Shown one piece after another: positions 1-9,192 of a DNA stretch of 64,000 nt. The stretch spans positions 1,240,001 through 1,304,000 of the forward strand of contig NC_012991.1 of the NCBI RefSeq assembly GCF_000026365.1. Direction: 5' to 3'. The translations under genes were made by a program, and so were the position numbers. The stretch is from Zygosaccharomyces rouxii (taxonomy: Eukaryota; Ascomycota; Saccharomycetes; Saccharomycetales; Saccharomycetaceae). Numbering within the stretch: the first letter of the stretch is position 1; each line of letters starts with the position of its first letter. A model generated the notes under the pieces. The model made no database searches and was not told where the DNA came from. It saw only the letters and a program-made list of their open reading frames with translations.

Positions 1-226
1 TTCACTACCAGTACTAGCAGCAGACATCACAGATTGGAAACAAACTGATAAACTTAATTCACTTGTACCTCTAGTATTGGTTTGTTAGTTGAACATCTTT
101 TAACACTACTACTGAAAAATTTCGCTTAGCCCTTTAAACATCATTGCAAATCACTAAGGTTAAAGCCGTATCATTAAGGTTCCTATCTGTATTCCTCTTC
201 TGCTACAAGTGGTATAATTAGATGCA

Positions 227-1768
227 ATGAATGGATTACTGCTGATACTGCTTGTATACATTACGGTATGGAGGCCTCGACCTTGCCAATGTATACAAGA
301 GAGGGATATACAGAGGGATGTAGAGGATTTACCAAGTGTTTCCTACCAGGTCCAATATGGAATACGATCTCAGAGAGACTTAATGGCAAACGTTCCTATT
401 GATCAAGTACCTATGATCGGTGTTAATATATTCGATGCATTTTTGAAGAACGGTAGAAATAACGACTCTAGAGCTTTGTTAAGTTTTATGGAATTAATGC
501 AGCATGGCGTACAAAGTTTTACTGTAGATTTAGAACCAAGGAATAGTCAATGGATGCTGAAAAAGAGCAATATATCATTTACTAGATTTTTAAATGTATT
601 CCAAACATATGTGAATGGTAGTGATAATAATTTGTCCGCTAATATGCTTGTATTATTATTAAAAATTTCACCTGGTAATGAGAGTAATTCTACTGGTACA
701 GGGAAAAATGGATCGAACCTAACCCGTATATTAGATCAAAGCTTCGGTAGACAAAGAATTTATACACCGGATGATTTGGATTACGATCGAGAATATGGAC
801 GAACTTTTAGCACATTTGGTGCCAATAGCGTTGGCTGGCCAATTCTAGGGTCCTTCTTATACGATAAAAAGAGACGTGTGATTTTAATGGAAGTTACCAA
901 TCATTTAGTTTATCAAAATACCCCCTATATCTTCAACGGTTCATCGATTTTACATTTGGATGAAGGAAATGCAACTCTGGGGATACCGACAACTGTGGAC
1001 CAAATTCAAAATTTATCAAGTATTAGTTGGAAATTCCTAGAGGCTTCATTTACTACTACAGACATTAAACAATACGTGGATATTGGTTATAACCCAGTAA
1101 TAACAAATGAATACAGCGTAGGCGATTTCGGTGATATTTATCAACTGTTAAACCTTACAATTCTATGGTCCTGGAAACCCGATCAGCCAAAGACTATACA
1201 ATCGAGTGACAGTGCTCGAGAACATCAATTAATTGCCTATAATTGTGCTGCACTCCACTACACATCTGCAAATTTCTCTGCATCTTGGGATGTAGAAAAT
1301 TGTTATGCAATACACAAAGGACTTTGTAAACACAGGTTTAACGATTACATTTGGGTAATTAGCAAGGGTCATGATAATTATTTTGGATTTGATAGTCATT
1401 CAGAATCCAAATGTCCCGAGGATTATTATTTTTCTTTACCAAAGACGCCATTAGAGCAATTGGCCATTACACAATATTTGAGAAATACTTCTTCAGAGGA
1501 TGCTCTTTTTTGGATTGATATGAATTCAGTTTCCGTCAACGATTGTTGGGTCACAGGTGGCCCTGACGCAACTTGCCCCTATCAGCGTTCAGTCTCTAAA
1601 AGAAACTTCGTCGCCATGCTTACGCCGGTAACGGTTTGCTCATTTGTCATTCTATGTGTGGTCTTCTATTTGAACGTTCTGCATGTTCCCATTCATAACA
1701 ATAGGAAAAGTTGGAGGCGAATCATTACTGAAGTTTCTAAATGGGAGGTGGACGGCGTTCCATCATGA
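227..1768 (+). CDS. MTC6: Mtc6-like secretory-pathway membrane protein
   Basis: 513 aa, close to the Sc Mtc6 length of about 526. The N-terminus is a hydrophobic signal peptide (residues 1-22). A long lumenal region follows with many N-glycosylation sequons (NNS, NGS, NLS and others). A single membrane segment lies near residues 465-487, starting FVAMLTPVTV, and a short basic cytoplasmic tail follows. This makes it a type I membrane protein. The family was named from a telomere-capping synthetic screen in Sc; its biochemical role is not established. The neighbour PEX28 is convergent, as YHR151C and YHR150W are in Sc, which supports orthology. The start is the first ATG of the frame. Confidence 0.88.
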   Translation: MNGLLLILLVYITVWRPRPCQCIQERDIQRDVEDLPSVSYQVQYGIRSQRDLMANVPIDQVPMIGVNIFDAFLKNGRNNDSRALLSFMELMQHGVQSFTVDLEPRNSQWMLKKSNISFTRFLNVFQTYVNGSDNNLSANMLVLLLKISPGNESNSTGTGKNGSNLTRILDQSFGRQRIYTPDDLDYDREYGRTFSTFGANSVGWPILGSFLYDKKRRVILMEVTNHLVYQNTPYIFNGSSILHLDEGNATLGIPTTVDQIQNLSSISWKFLEASFTTTDIKQYVDIGYNPVITNEYSVGDFGDIYQLLNLTILWSWKPDQPKTIQSSDSAREHQLIAYNCAALHYTSANFSASWDVENCYAIHKGLCKHRFNDYIWVISKGHDNYFGFDSHSESKCPEDYYFSLPKTPLEQLAITQYLRNTSSEDALFWIDMNSVSVNDCWVTGGPDATCPYQRSVSKRNFVAMLTPVTVCSFVILCVVFYLNVLHVPIHNNRKSWRRIITEVSKWEVDGVPS

Positions 1769-1902
1769 TTTCATTGTAATATTTCACCTTAATTATTGGA
1801 CTTTATCGTTTATTTTTCTCCCAAAAATCAATGCGTTTTTATTTTAGTTTCTTCGATTTTATTATTTCTATTATTTTTGTAATTTATTCATCCAATTCGT
1901 TC

Positions 1903-1926
1903 ATTCATTAATTCATTAATTCATTA
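1903..1926 (+). repeat. Three tandem copies of ATTCATTA
   Basis: Three perfect 8-bp units lie between the convergent 3' ends of MTC6 and PEX28, inside an AT-rich tract. This is probably simple-sequence drift in a shared terminator region. Confidence 0.8.
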
Positions 1927-1940
1927 CTTAATTTGTTTAT

Positions 1941-3542
1941 TCATTTATATTTATAGAAAGGTTTTCTTATCGGATTAGCATATCTTAGGACTTTACGAGT
2001 TAACCTTCGTCTTTTGAACATGTCATCTGTTAAAAATTCTTCTTGTATTGGTAACAGCAGACCTCGTTCGAATGCCCACTTCTCCGCATCGTAGTCAACT
2101 TCCCATTGTGAATTTTCATCAAAGGACCATGTCTTGGGCGGCAAAACTTCACTCAAACTATCCACTCCAGGTGGTGGCTTCTGTAATTTCCTAAACTTAT
2201 CTGATGAATCAAATACTTGGCTAGAAATTTTGAAAAATTCCCAATGTCTTGGAGTTATTCCTTGTTCATAAATTTCAAAAATTTCTACAAACCTAACTTC
2301 TGGAGGTTCATCTAAAATGACATCGTATTTCTCTGAATCTCGAATGGTCCTCTTACTGTGATGAACTGGATTGGTATTAATGTGTTTTTTAATCCTTGGT
2401 AAAGTTTTGGGGTGAATAACGAGCATACCAAACCATAATGCAAAACTAATAACTAAACTCCAATTAATGTATGGTGATACTAAACCTAAAATGCAAAATC
2501 CAATAAAATATGCCAAAAATACGAGCGTTGAAAACCTTTCATCTTTAAAACCTGCAGTTCCATACTTAAATTTTTCCAAAGAACTTAAGAATGATAAAAG
2601 AGATGTAGTCGCATTTTGGAAATCTCGAATATTAGCAACGAGTTCTGCCCCATTATTAACGTTTTCATCTTTTAGAGAATCAGAATTTGTCCTATACAGA
2701 TCAAAACTATAGGGAGGTTGTGAACTCTTAGGAATACCACCATTTGCCAATTCTCTGAGCAACGATTTACCATTCGCTCTTCTTATTGGATATAACGTTC
2801 TTCTTAGCGGATGTCTTCTCATGTAACCAGGTACCATCATTGCATACATGATATAAAGCAAGGGGAACACAAGGAAGCACATTGGATTAAAACAAATCAT
2901 CGTCAATAGAATTAGCATGGTTATCGTACCAGACGGATTTCTCCATGTGAGTAATCTGACGATTGTATCCTGAGTTTCAAACATTCCTCCCGTCTTGGCG
3001 CTAAGATCTTTCAAATTTTGAGTCAGCTTCGTAGCAGACACAGTTTGATATCCAAGTTTTTCATCTTCAGAATTAGACTGGAAAAGACGCTCTCTCTCTG
3101 GTAATCTTTCAGGTACCATTTTAGCAATCAATTTCTCCACAAAAATGTCTATAAAATGTTGCCTCGTCTTTGCTTCTACCTTGCTAGCCTCTTGATCCTG
3201 ATCTTGATCTGTTTCAATATATGAATTAGGTGACTCACTATGGATTTCTTGTTTAAAATTCTCATCTTTCCAAAATTCATCTGAACTCTCTGTAGCCTTT
3301 TCCAAAGTTAGATCCTCTTTATCTTTATTGGGTTTCAATTTCTCCAGGGAAGCGTTGAACAGTGAACTAGCCACACCATGAACCACTTCTAGATTGGGCA
3401 AACCACTTGCTCTTTTCGAATCACCGTTTACCAATGTTGCTACAGCTGCAGTAGTATCAGCAACCATCAACGAATCCAATACTTTTTCATATCTCTTGGT
3501 AAAATATGTCTTCATAATCTCTCGTTTCCTGGGTGCACTCAT
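1941..3542 (-). CDS. PEX28: Peroxisomal membrane peroxin Pex28
   Basis: 533 aa (Sc Pex28 about 579). It belongs to the Pex23/Pex24 family of peroxisomal and ER integral membrane proteins that control peroxisome number, size and distribution. An N-terminal acidic, soluble stretch (about 1-190) precedes hydrophobic blocks near residues 205-240 (starting ITMLILLTMI) and 340-380 (starting STLVFLAYFI). The C-terminal third carries dysferlin-like signatures: RFVEIFEIYE followed by HWEFFKI, and a later QWEVDYDAEKW. Gene order next to MTC6 matches Sc YHR150W and distinguishes it from the paralog PEX29. The start is ATG. Confidence 0.9.
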   Translation of the reverse strand: MSAPRKREIMKTYFTKRYEKVLDSLMVADTTAAVATLVNGDSKRASGLPNLEVVHGVASSLFNASLEKLKPNKDKEDLTLEKATESSDEFWKDENFKQEIHSESPNSYIETDQDQDQEASKVEAKTRQHFIDIFVEKLIAKMVPERLPERERLFQSNSEDEKLGYQTVSATKLTQNLKDLSAKTGGMFETQDTIVRLLTWRNPSGTITMLILLTMICFNPMCFLVFPLLYIMYAMMVPGYMRRHPLRRTLYPIRRANGKSLLRELANGGIPKSSQPPYSFDLYRTNSDSLKDENVNNGAELVANIRDFQNATTSLLSFLSSLEKFKYGTAGFKDERFSTLVFLAYFIGFCILGLVSPYINWSLVISFALWFGMLVIHPKTLPRIKKHINTNPVHHSKRTIRDSEKYDVILDEPPEVRFVEIFEIYEQGITPRHWEFFKISSQVFDSSDKFRKLQKPPPGVDSLSEVLPPKTWSFDENSQWEVDYDAEKWAFERGLLLPIQEEFLTDDMFKRRRLTRKVLRYANPIRKPFYKYK

Positions 3543-3794
3543 CTTTTACTAAAGTAAAGCTCTCCTAACAGCTTACACAAATATCTCAAGCCCTATTCTT
3601 TTCGATCTGGATTGTTAATTCTTTAAATTCAAAGTATATTCCAAGACTGTATTTTTTTACCTTGTTCTAGTATCCTTATATTCAGCCGTTCGCTATCAAG
3701 GTGAAAAAAATGAAGAGTAAACACTATACAAAGGCTACCACTACTTATATTTCGTCATATCTAGGTTTAACTATTGCAAATGGACTAAGAAAAT

Positions 3795-5684
3795 TCATCT
3801 GATCAGTTTTTCACGGCAATCTCCTTCAATTCCCTCCACATATTCGATAATATCTGAACCATAGAGCCCACTTTCTTGGGCTTCGTTAATTACATCTCCT
3901 CTGTCGTTCCAAAGCTCATAAAACCTTATGGTTTCATCATTAGTGGCTACGCAGATTGATGTCATCGCTGGCGAAGAAACAGCGCTCAAAACTCTTAATG
4001 GGCTTGAGGTACGTACTTGTGTCAATGGAGTTAATTGTGGATAGGAATAAAGCGTAATTAAAATCGGATCATCAATATCACCAAATCCAAAAGTTGCTAC
4101 AATTTGTTTATACCTAGTAGACCAAATGAGTGAAGTGACTTGACCTGAAGTTTGAATCTCATTTAAAAGGATTCCCGTGGATGTATGCCAAAATTTAATG
4201 GTTCTATCTTTACTTCCACCACCTGTCGCCAATAGAGATTTCGACCAGGGACAAAAGGCAAGCGCTTTAACAGCTGCCTTATGTGGGAGGATGAATTTTA
4301 ATTTTGGATGTTGGATTGAGGAAATATCCCAAAGTGTACAAGTGTTGTCATTACCGCCCACAGCTAAAAGGTCACTATCTTCATTCATCGAGATGCCTAA
4401 TTTAAATTAGAGTTAGTACATTGAAAAAAAAAAAAAAATCAAATATTGAAACGAGTATTACTGTCTTCACGTACCGCAAACCTGTTGAGCGTGGGCTTGA
4501 AATTTAGCTAAACATTCTAACGACCAGGACTGTGGAATTAAATTTTCATTATCATAGATTTCAGGATCAAATCCGAGCGAATTCTTCCTCCGTTTAACAA
4601 TTAAATGGCTTATATCACCACATTCTTCACCAATTAATAGTTTATCTTCAAAAGATTTGGTATACCACTGAACGCAACTTATCCCTCTCAATGTCATAGA
4701 TTGGTATTCAAACAGAGGTTTAGGGGTTATTCCGGCATGCCTATAGCTCTCCACACATATTTCTTGATCATATAACAACAATCTACCTTGTTTAGTACCA
4801 ACCACAAACAGCATGTTTTTGGGATTGAATGAAACACATGTAACCACATCTCTTTTACTGTTCAAGTAATCATGACCTAGAATGGGGATAGCACCTTGAG
4901 AATCTGACCAGATATAAACTGAACAGCCAAGACCCACAATTACGTTATCAGTAGTCTTGGACCATGAGACTAGATTTGAATAAAAATCATTACGAAGACA
5001 TGGTGCATCTAATACACGATAGGGGATATAAGATTTAATCCTTTTGGAGGGTCTCTTCGAAGGATCATCTTTAACAAACGAATGACTTTGATTCATCTTG
5101 GAAAAAGCAGATGTGGCCAAATACACCATTGCCCTTCCTGGGGGCAGGGCGGTTAGCAATGGATCTACTGCCAAGTAGTGATTTGAACCAAATCCATGAA
5201 AACTTTCACTAGAAATACTATCTTCACTAGTTTCCATCGAAGTATTCGGTGTGTTAAACATCAATACCCGCTGAGGCGACTGGAACCCCAAAGAATCCGC
5301 AATGAACTCTCTGTGCCTTCTCTGCTCGTATTGCAATCGAGGCTGCACATGTTCACGCGTAGCAGAATCTTCATCTTGACCAGATGTGGTTGGTAGCGTT
5401 CCTCTATTTATTGATTCATAATGGCCAGTATTTCTTAGATCTGTAAAAAATTCCGGTGATGATAACCTTTCAGGGGAAGAGCTCCTGTCTAATAATTCCG
5501 ATTCTCTCAAGTTGAACTTTTTTAACGAAGGTGATGCTCTATAAGCTCTCTGAGATGTCTTTTGAGGAATAAACCTATCGGGAGCACCATTGCCGCCCAA
5601 CTTTTTACGTGGAATCAGTTTCAATTTTTTAAATTCGTTCCCCGAACCATTACCAGTTGTTGAGGGTCTCTTTGAATGATGCAT
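3795..5684 (-). CDS. AMA1: Meiosis-specific APC/C activator Ama1 (two exons)
   Basis: Cdc20/Cdh1-family WD40 activator of the anaphase-promoting complex, used in meiosis. Exon 1 is 5684-4475 and exon 2 is 4396-3795, joined by a 78-nt intron; the spliced product is 603 aa. The join restores the family motif QVCGISMNEDSDLLAVGGND. Both APC/C-docking hallmarks are present: a C-box DRFIP at residues 36-40 and a C-terminal Ile-Arg tail. WD repeats fill the C-terminal two thirds. The frame is open upstream of the chosen ATG but has no earlier ATG. Without splicing, translation ends at a TGA just inside the intron and loses much of the propeller. Sc AMA1 also carries an intron. Its neighbour HSV2 matches the Sc YGR225W-YGR223C order. 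Confidence 0.93.
4397..4474 (-). other. Spliceosomal intron of AMA1
   Basis: 78 nt on the minus strand. The 5' splice site is GTACGT instead of the yeast consensus GTATGT. The branch site is a perfect TACTAAC and the 3' end is TTAAATTAG, with a long pyrimidine run just upstream of the branch site. Removal joins a phase-1 exon end to exon 2 and restores a conserved WD40 motif. Confidence 0.93.
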
Positions 5685-6427
5685 TAGCAGATATTTTAAG
5701 CTTTTCTTACTTTTTGGCAATATGAATAGCGATTGGTTTAAGATTGATTAATATTGTGTCGTTCTTAGGGCGAAATAGGCCTTTACGGTGACAGTAGTAA
5801 TATTATTCAAAATAATATAAAAGATACAGCGGAAGTAAGCAAGCAAATTGTATCTAGCAATTTAGCTTAATTTTTTCAATTGATTCTCAATAGTTTTAAA
5901 AATTTAGAAACTAATAATATGGAACTTTTGAATATTTTATATGTTTACATATTACTATTTCACAAATCTTTTTAGTGACAGCGACAGAAGAAAACGACAG
6001 CAGAAAAAAAAAGTAAATAAATAAAAAAAATAAAAAAATAAAAAATAAAATAGGCAAAATTATAGAAATTATGAGCAATAGCTCTACCGAATTTGTGCCC
6101 TATTTATTATCGTATTTATTAAATTGAAATTCCGTGGTATCAAAAAATACACAGGCTATTAGGAGCCGTAACTGCCCCACAGCTAGATCCAGAACTCATT
6201 CAGCAAAAATAATGGAAATAATCTACTGGAAAATAAACTAAATAATATTCGAAGTATTATATAATAATCTATCCCTTGAATTGAGTTCGTATCTATCTTC
6301 CCCCAGGATATTCAACACGTGATGGTCTTCATGTGACAATGGCAAGGGTATTAAGATCTGCCATATCGATCTAACGTTAAACATACATACAATAATACAT
6401 AAATAAAGGGGGAGAGAGTGTAAAAAT
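5685..6427. other. Divergent AMA1/HSV2 intergenic region
   Basis: About 740 bp separate the two divergent starts. It is AT-rich, with a run of A-rich microsatellite near 6003-6055. I see no convincing URS1 (TAGCCGCCGA) site for the meiotic gene and no RNA gene. It presumably holds both promoters. Confidence 0.5.
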
Positions 6428-7783
6428 ATGAATGTGAGGCATGCAATCGTAGAAGATTCTACTCAGAAACCTCCTAAATTCCTACACGTTTCATTTAACC
6501 AAGACGATTCATGTTTTAGCACAGCTACAGAAGATGGGTTTTTAATCTATAACACTGATCCACTATCATGTAAGTTGACAAAAAAATTTGAGAATCCAAA
6601 TGATTCTAAAAAGAATGGTGCAGGTGGTGGTATTGGATTCACTAGAATGCTCTACCGTACAAATTATACTGCATTAGTTGGGGGTGGTAAGAGGCCGAAA
6701 TACTCATTGAACAAATTGATCATTTGGGATGATTTACAACAGAGAGAAAGCGTGGTTCTGAAATTTATGTCACCTGTAAAACAAGTTTTCCTATCAAGAA
6801 TTCATATCGTGGTTGTACTAGACGGTAGCGTGGAAGTGTTCCAATTTCAACCAAGTCCTAAAAGAATTTGTCCCTCTTTAGAAATTTCACCACAGGGCCC
6901 AGTTGACTTTGTTGTGGGATCGCTGTTGCATAGGAAACTTTCACAGGAATCTTCAGAACCAGCTCTGGTGAATGATTCTGCTTCGCAGGGAGTTAATGGT
7001 ATGCTTGCGTTCCCTTCAGCAAGAAGTACGGGTCAGGTTCACATTGCAGATTTGAGCAGATTAAAACATAACGATCAAAATCCTGATGGTACTCAATTGT
7101 TACCGACATCAATTATAAAGGCGCATAAGACCCCGGTAAGATTTTTAAGACTTAATCACCAAGGTACAATGGTTGCTACATGTTCAGTGCAGGGAACTTT
7201 GATCCGACTCTTTAGTACTCATAACGGTTCATTGATTAAGGAGTTTAGAAGAGGTTTAGATAGAGCTGACATTTATGATATGGCATTTAGTCCCAAGGGA
7301 ACGAGATTAGCTGTGGTTTCTGATAAACAAACCTTACACGTTTTCCAAATTTCCATCAAGGAAACTCATGTCAGTTCAAATGCCAAGGATGAATTTAATA
7401 AAAATAAAATGCATGCCTTGAAAAATGTTGTACCTGCAAGTTGGAAACCGAAGTATTTGGATTCGGTTTGGTCAATGTGTAGTGTGCATTTGAAAAATCC
7501 AACGGTGAGACGCAGTGGGTTAGATGCACAATTCCCACAAGATCGTTGTAAAATTGGCTGGTGTAGAGATAGTGGAGATCACAATAATAATGATTTTGAT
7601 GAAGAAGATAGCATCGTCTTAGTCTGGAAAAATGCAGGCATTTGGGAAAAATATGTTATTTTGGAGAAAGAACAACAGCATCAACAACAGGTTTTTTCGG
7701 CTCAAGAAACTTTAAGAAGTGATGGCAATAAAAGTAACAAACCTCAGTGGGAATTAGTTAGGGAATCGTGGAGAGAGCTTTAA
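6428..7783 (+). CDS. HSV2: PROPPIN phosphoinositide-binding protein Hsv2
   Basis: 451 aa, matching Sc Hsv2 (448). It is a seven-bladed WD40 beta-propeller of the Atg18/Atg21/Hsv2 family, which binds PtdIns3P and PtdIns(3,5)P2 on endosomal and vacuolar membranes and acts in micronucleophagy. The diagnostic lipid-binding motif FRRG is at residues 273-276, within SLIKEFRRGLDRADIYDMAF. The paralog choice (HSV2 and not ATG18 or ATG21) rests on synteny with AMA1 and PET54 (YGR225W-YGR222W in Sc) and on length. ATG at 6428 is the first in frame. Confidence 0.92.
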   Translation: MNVRHAIVEDSTQKPPKFLHVSFNQDDSCFSTATEDGFLIYNTDPLSCKLTKKFENPNDSKKNGAGGGIGFTRMLYRTNYTALVGGGKRPKYSLNKLIIWDDLQQRESVVLKFMSPVKQVFLSRIHIVVVLDGSVEVFQFQPSPKRICPSLEISPQGPVDFVVGSLLHRKLSQESSEPALVNDSASQGVNGMLAFPSARSTGQVHIADLSRLKHNDQNPDGTQLLPTSIIKAHKTPVRFLRLNHQGTMVATCSVQGTLIRLFSTHNGSLIKEFRRGLDRADIYDMAFSPKGTRLAVVSDKQTLHVFQISIKETHVSSNAKDEFNKNKMHALKNVVPASWKPKYLDSVWSMCSVHLKNPTVRRSGLDAQFPQDRCKIGWCRDSGDHNNNDFDEEDSIVLVWKNAGIWEKYVILEKEQQHQQQVFSAQETLRSDGNKSNKPQWELVRESWREL

Positions 7784-7800
7784 TTTTATTTTTTTTTTGT

Positions 7801-7808
7801 TATGTACA
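7801..7808 (-). promoter_or_regulatory. Puf3-type site in PET54 3' UTR
   Basis: TGTACATA on the PET54 strand, about 25 nt past its stop codon. It matches the Puf3 consensus UGUANAUA, found in mRNAs for mitochondrial biogenesis proteins. Confidence 0.7.
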
Positions 7809-7831
7809 GGATAATAGAGAATAGACGCAAC

Positions 7832-8617
7832 TTACCCTTTCAATTGATGTATGAGTAGCTTTCTGGGCAAATCATCTAGTTTACAACCGTGTAGATTTCG
7901 TCTAAACTTCGTACAGTCCTGGGCCTCATTAAAAGCCACATAGTAAAGCGTACGGCCAGTAGTATGATCCCAATACAACTTGAAACAGTGCTTGATATCG
8001 TAAAACCAAAATCTATCCATCACATGAATCGGTTTAGTCTCTAGGGGTAAATCCCATATAAGCGCAGATTTTTCTTCAAAAGGTTGTGCAATTTGTGTCA
8101 AATCTTGTAAATCTATATCACCAATCGGTTCCCTTTTCCTCTTTATCATATCAAAATAAGTTTCTGATGAATCGTATGCCGCCAATAGATTATGCACATA
8201 ATTCATATAGTTAATACCAATCATATCACCCATTCGTAGCGGAGTAAATTTAACTCTAACATGATTAATTCTACTGGAGCTAGTGTTCTGCATATATTTC
8301 ACCATAGAATCATGGTTTTCAAATAGAAGAACGTATTGATCTTTAAACTGAAAGAATTTTGGATCTCGACATTTGATAAGTTCAAAATCTGTGCCGTTTA
8401 TTGGTTTTGAATTAAAGAGGACATTCGGTTCTAAATTTTTGAAATCATCCCTTGTCAGTGATGGATTATAACTTCTATATTTTAATGCTGTAGATTTTAT
8501 CACATCGGGTCTCCATATCGATGCAGAACTCTTTTCGTTCCACGAATTTGCTATACCCAATATCTTACCCTCTTTCAAATGGGATAGTACCCGTTTCAAA
8601 GCATCCTTGGAAGCCAT
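7832..8617 (-). CDS. PET54: Mitochondrial COX3 translation and COX1 intron-splicing factor Pet54
   Basis: 261 aa (Sc 293). In Sc Pet54 works with Pet122 and Pet494 to activate COX3 mRNA translation at the inner membrane, and it helps splice the aI5-beta intron of COX1. Matching stretches include YRSYNPSLTRDDF, FFQFKDQYVLLF and SRINHVRVKFTPL. Recognition also rests on its place between HSV2 and the U5 gene, as in Sc. The ATG lies 190 bp from the start of the divergent U5 RNA, so the two probably share a promoter. A Puf3 site follows the stop, as expected for a mitochondrial mRNA. Confidence 0.9.
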   Translation of the reverse strand: MASKDALKRVLSHLKEGKILGIANSWNEKSSASIWRPDVIKSTALKYRSYNPSLTRDDFKNLEPNVLFNSKPINGTDFELIKCRDPKFFQFKDQYVLLFENHDSMVKYMQNTSSSRINHVRVKFTPLRMGDMIGINYMNYVHNLLAAYDSSETYFDMIKRKREPIGDIDLQDLTQIAQPFEEKSALIWDLPLETKPIHVMDRFWFYDIKHCFKLYWDHTTGRTLYYVAFNEAQDCTKFRRNLHGCKLDDLPRKLLIHQLKG

Positions 8618-8718
8618 GACGACCTAATGTCCTGGAATTCCCTATTAATCCCTCTATCATCTAGATATGTAGACGCTCATATGACTACAGAAGAAAGTGC
8701 TCTTGTTAAAATTTCATG

Positions 8719-8749
8719 TTACCCGCACAGAACTCAAGTAGTATATAAA
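8719..8749 (+). promoter_or_regulatory. U5 promoter: Reb1-like site and TATA box
   Basis: TTACCCG at 8719-8725 matches the Reb1 site, and TATATAAA at 8742-8749 lies about 58 bp before the inferred U5 5' end. That is a normal TATA-to-start spacing for yeast. Factor use is inferred. Confidence 0.6.
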
Positions 8750-8806
8750 GCCCAGGAATCGGTAAACTTGTTTAAAAATATTTGCCACTTCTTGTTTAAA
8801 GAAACC

Positions 8807-8998
8807 AAGCTCAGAGATGGAGATCAGCGTCAAGAAGGGCTCTTCGGAACCCAACTTATAACGAATATGGTTCTTGCCTTTTACCAGAACCATCCGGGCG
8901 TTGTCTCACACAGGTAATGCTGCATCTCTGGCTTCATTATATTTTTTGGAACCTTTCTATCCAAAGATCCAGTTTTTAATCATAAACTGGTCTTTGAA
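8807..8998 (+). ncRNA. SNR7: U5 spliceosomal snRNA
   Basis: This is the U5 RNA of the U4/U6.U5 tri-snRNP, which holds exon ends together during splicing. Conserved loop 1 (GCCTTTTAC) is at 8876-8884, closed by the stem GGTTCT/AGAACC (8869-8874 with 8886-8891). Flanking sequence is almost identical to Sc U5, including CTTATAACGAA before and ACCATCCGGGCGTTGTCTC after. The Sm site ATTTTTTGGA is at 8941-8950. A 3' stem-loop (CAAAGATCCAGTTT with AAACTGGTCTTTG) follows and marks the end of the long form. Ends are estimated to within about 10 nt. In Sc SNR7 lies in the same chromosomal neighbourhood. The small open frames over this stretch are not protein genes. Confidence 0.95.
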
Positions 8999-9192
8999 AC
9001 CATTGAAATCTTTAAATCTCATGAGTTCATGGATTGGCTTCAATGGTAGTTCAAAATAACAAATCTTTTTTGCATAACATTATAATGTAAAATAAATAAA
9101 TGATGTCCATTCAATGGACTGTTGATTGTCTATGGTTGAAATAAAAGTAGTCATTTATGAATCCTTCGAGGACCTTCATGTTTTAGAGATGT

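Noticed and set aside
8627..9059. Possible broken protein gene (open frame, one TAA, then a good-looking C-terminal stretch)
   Set aside because: The region is the U5 snRNA gene and its promoter; the frame is accidental.
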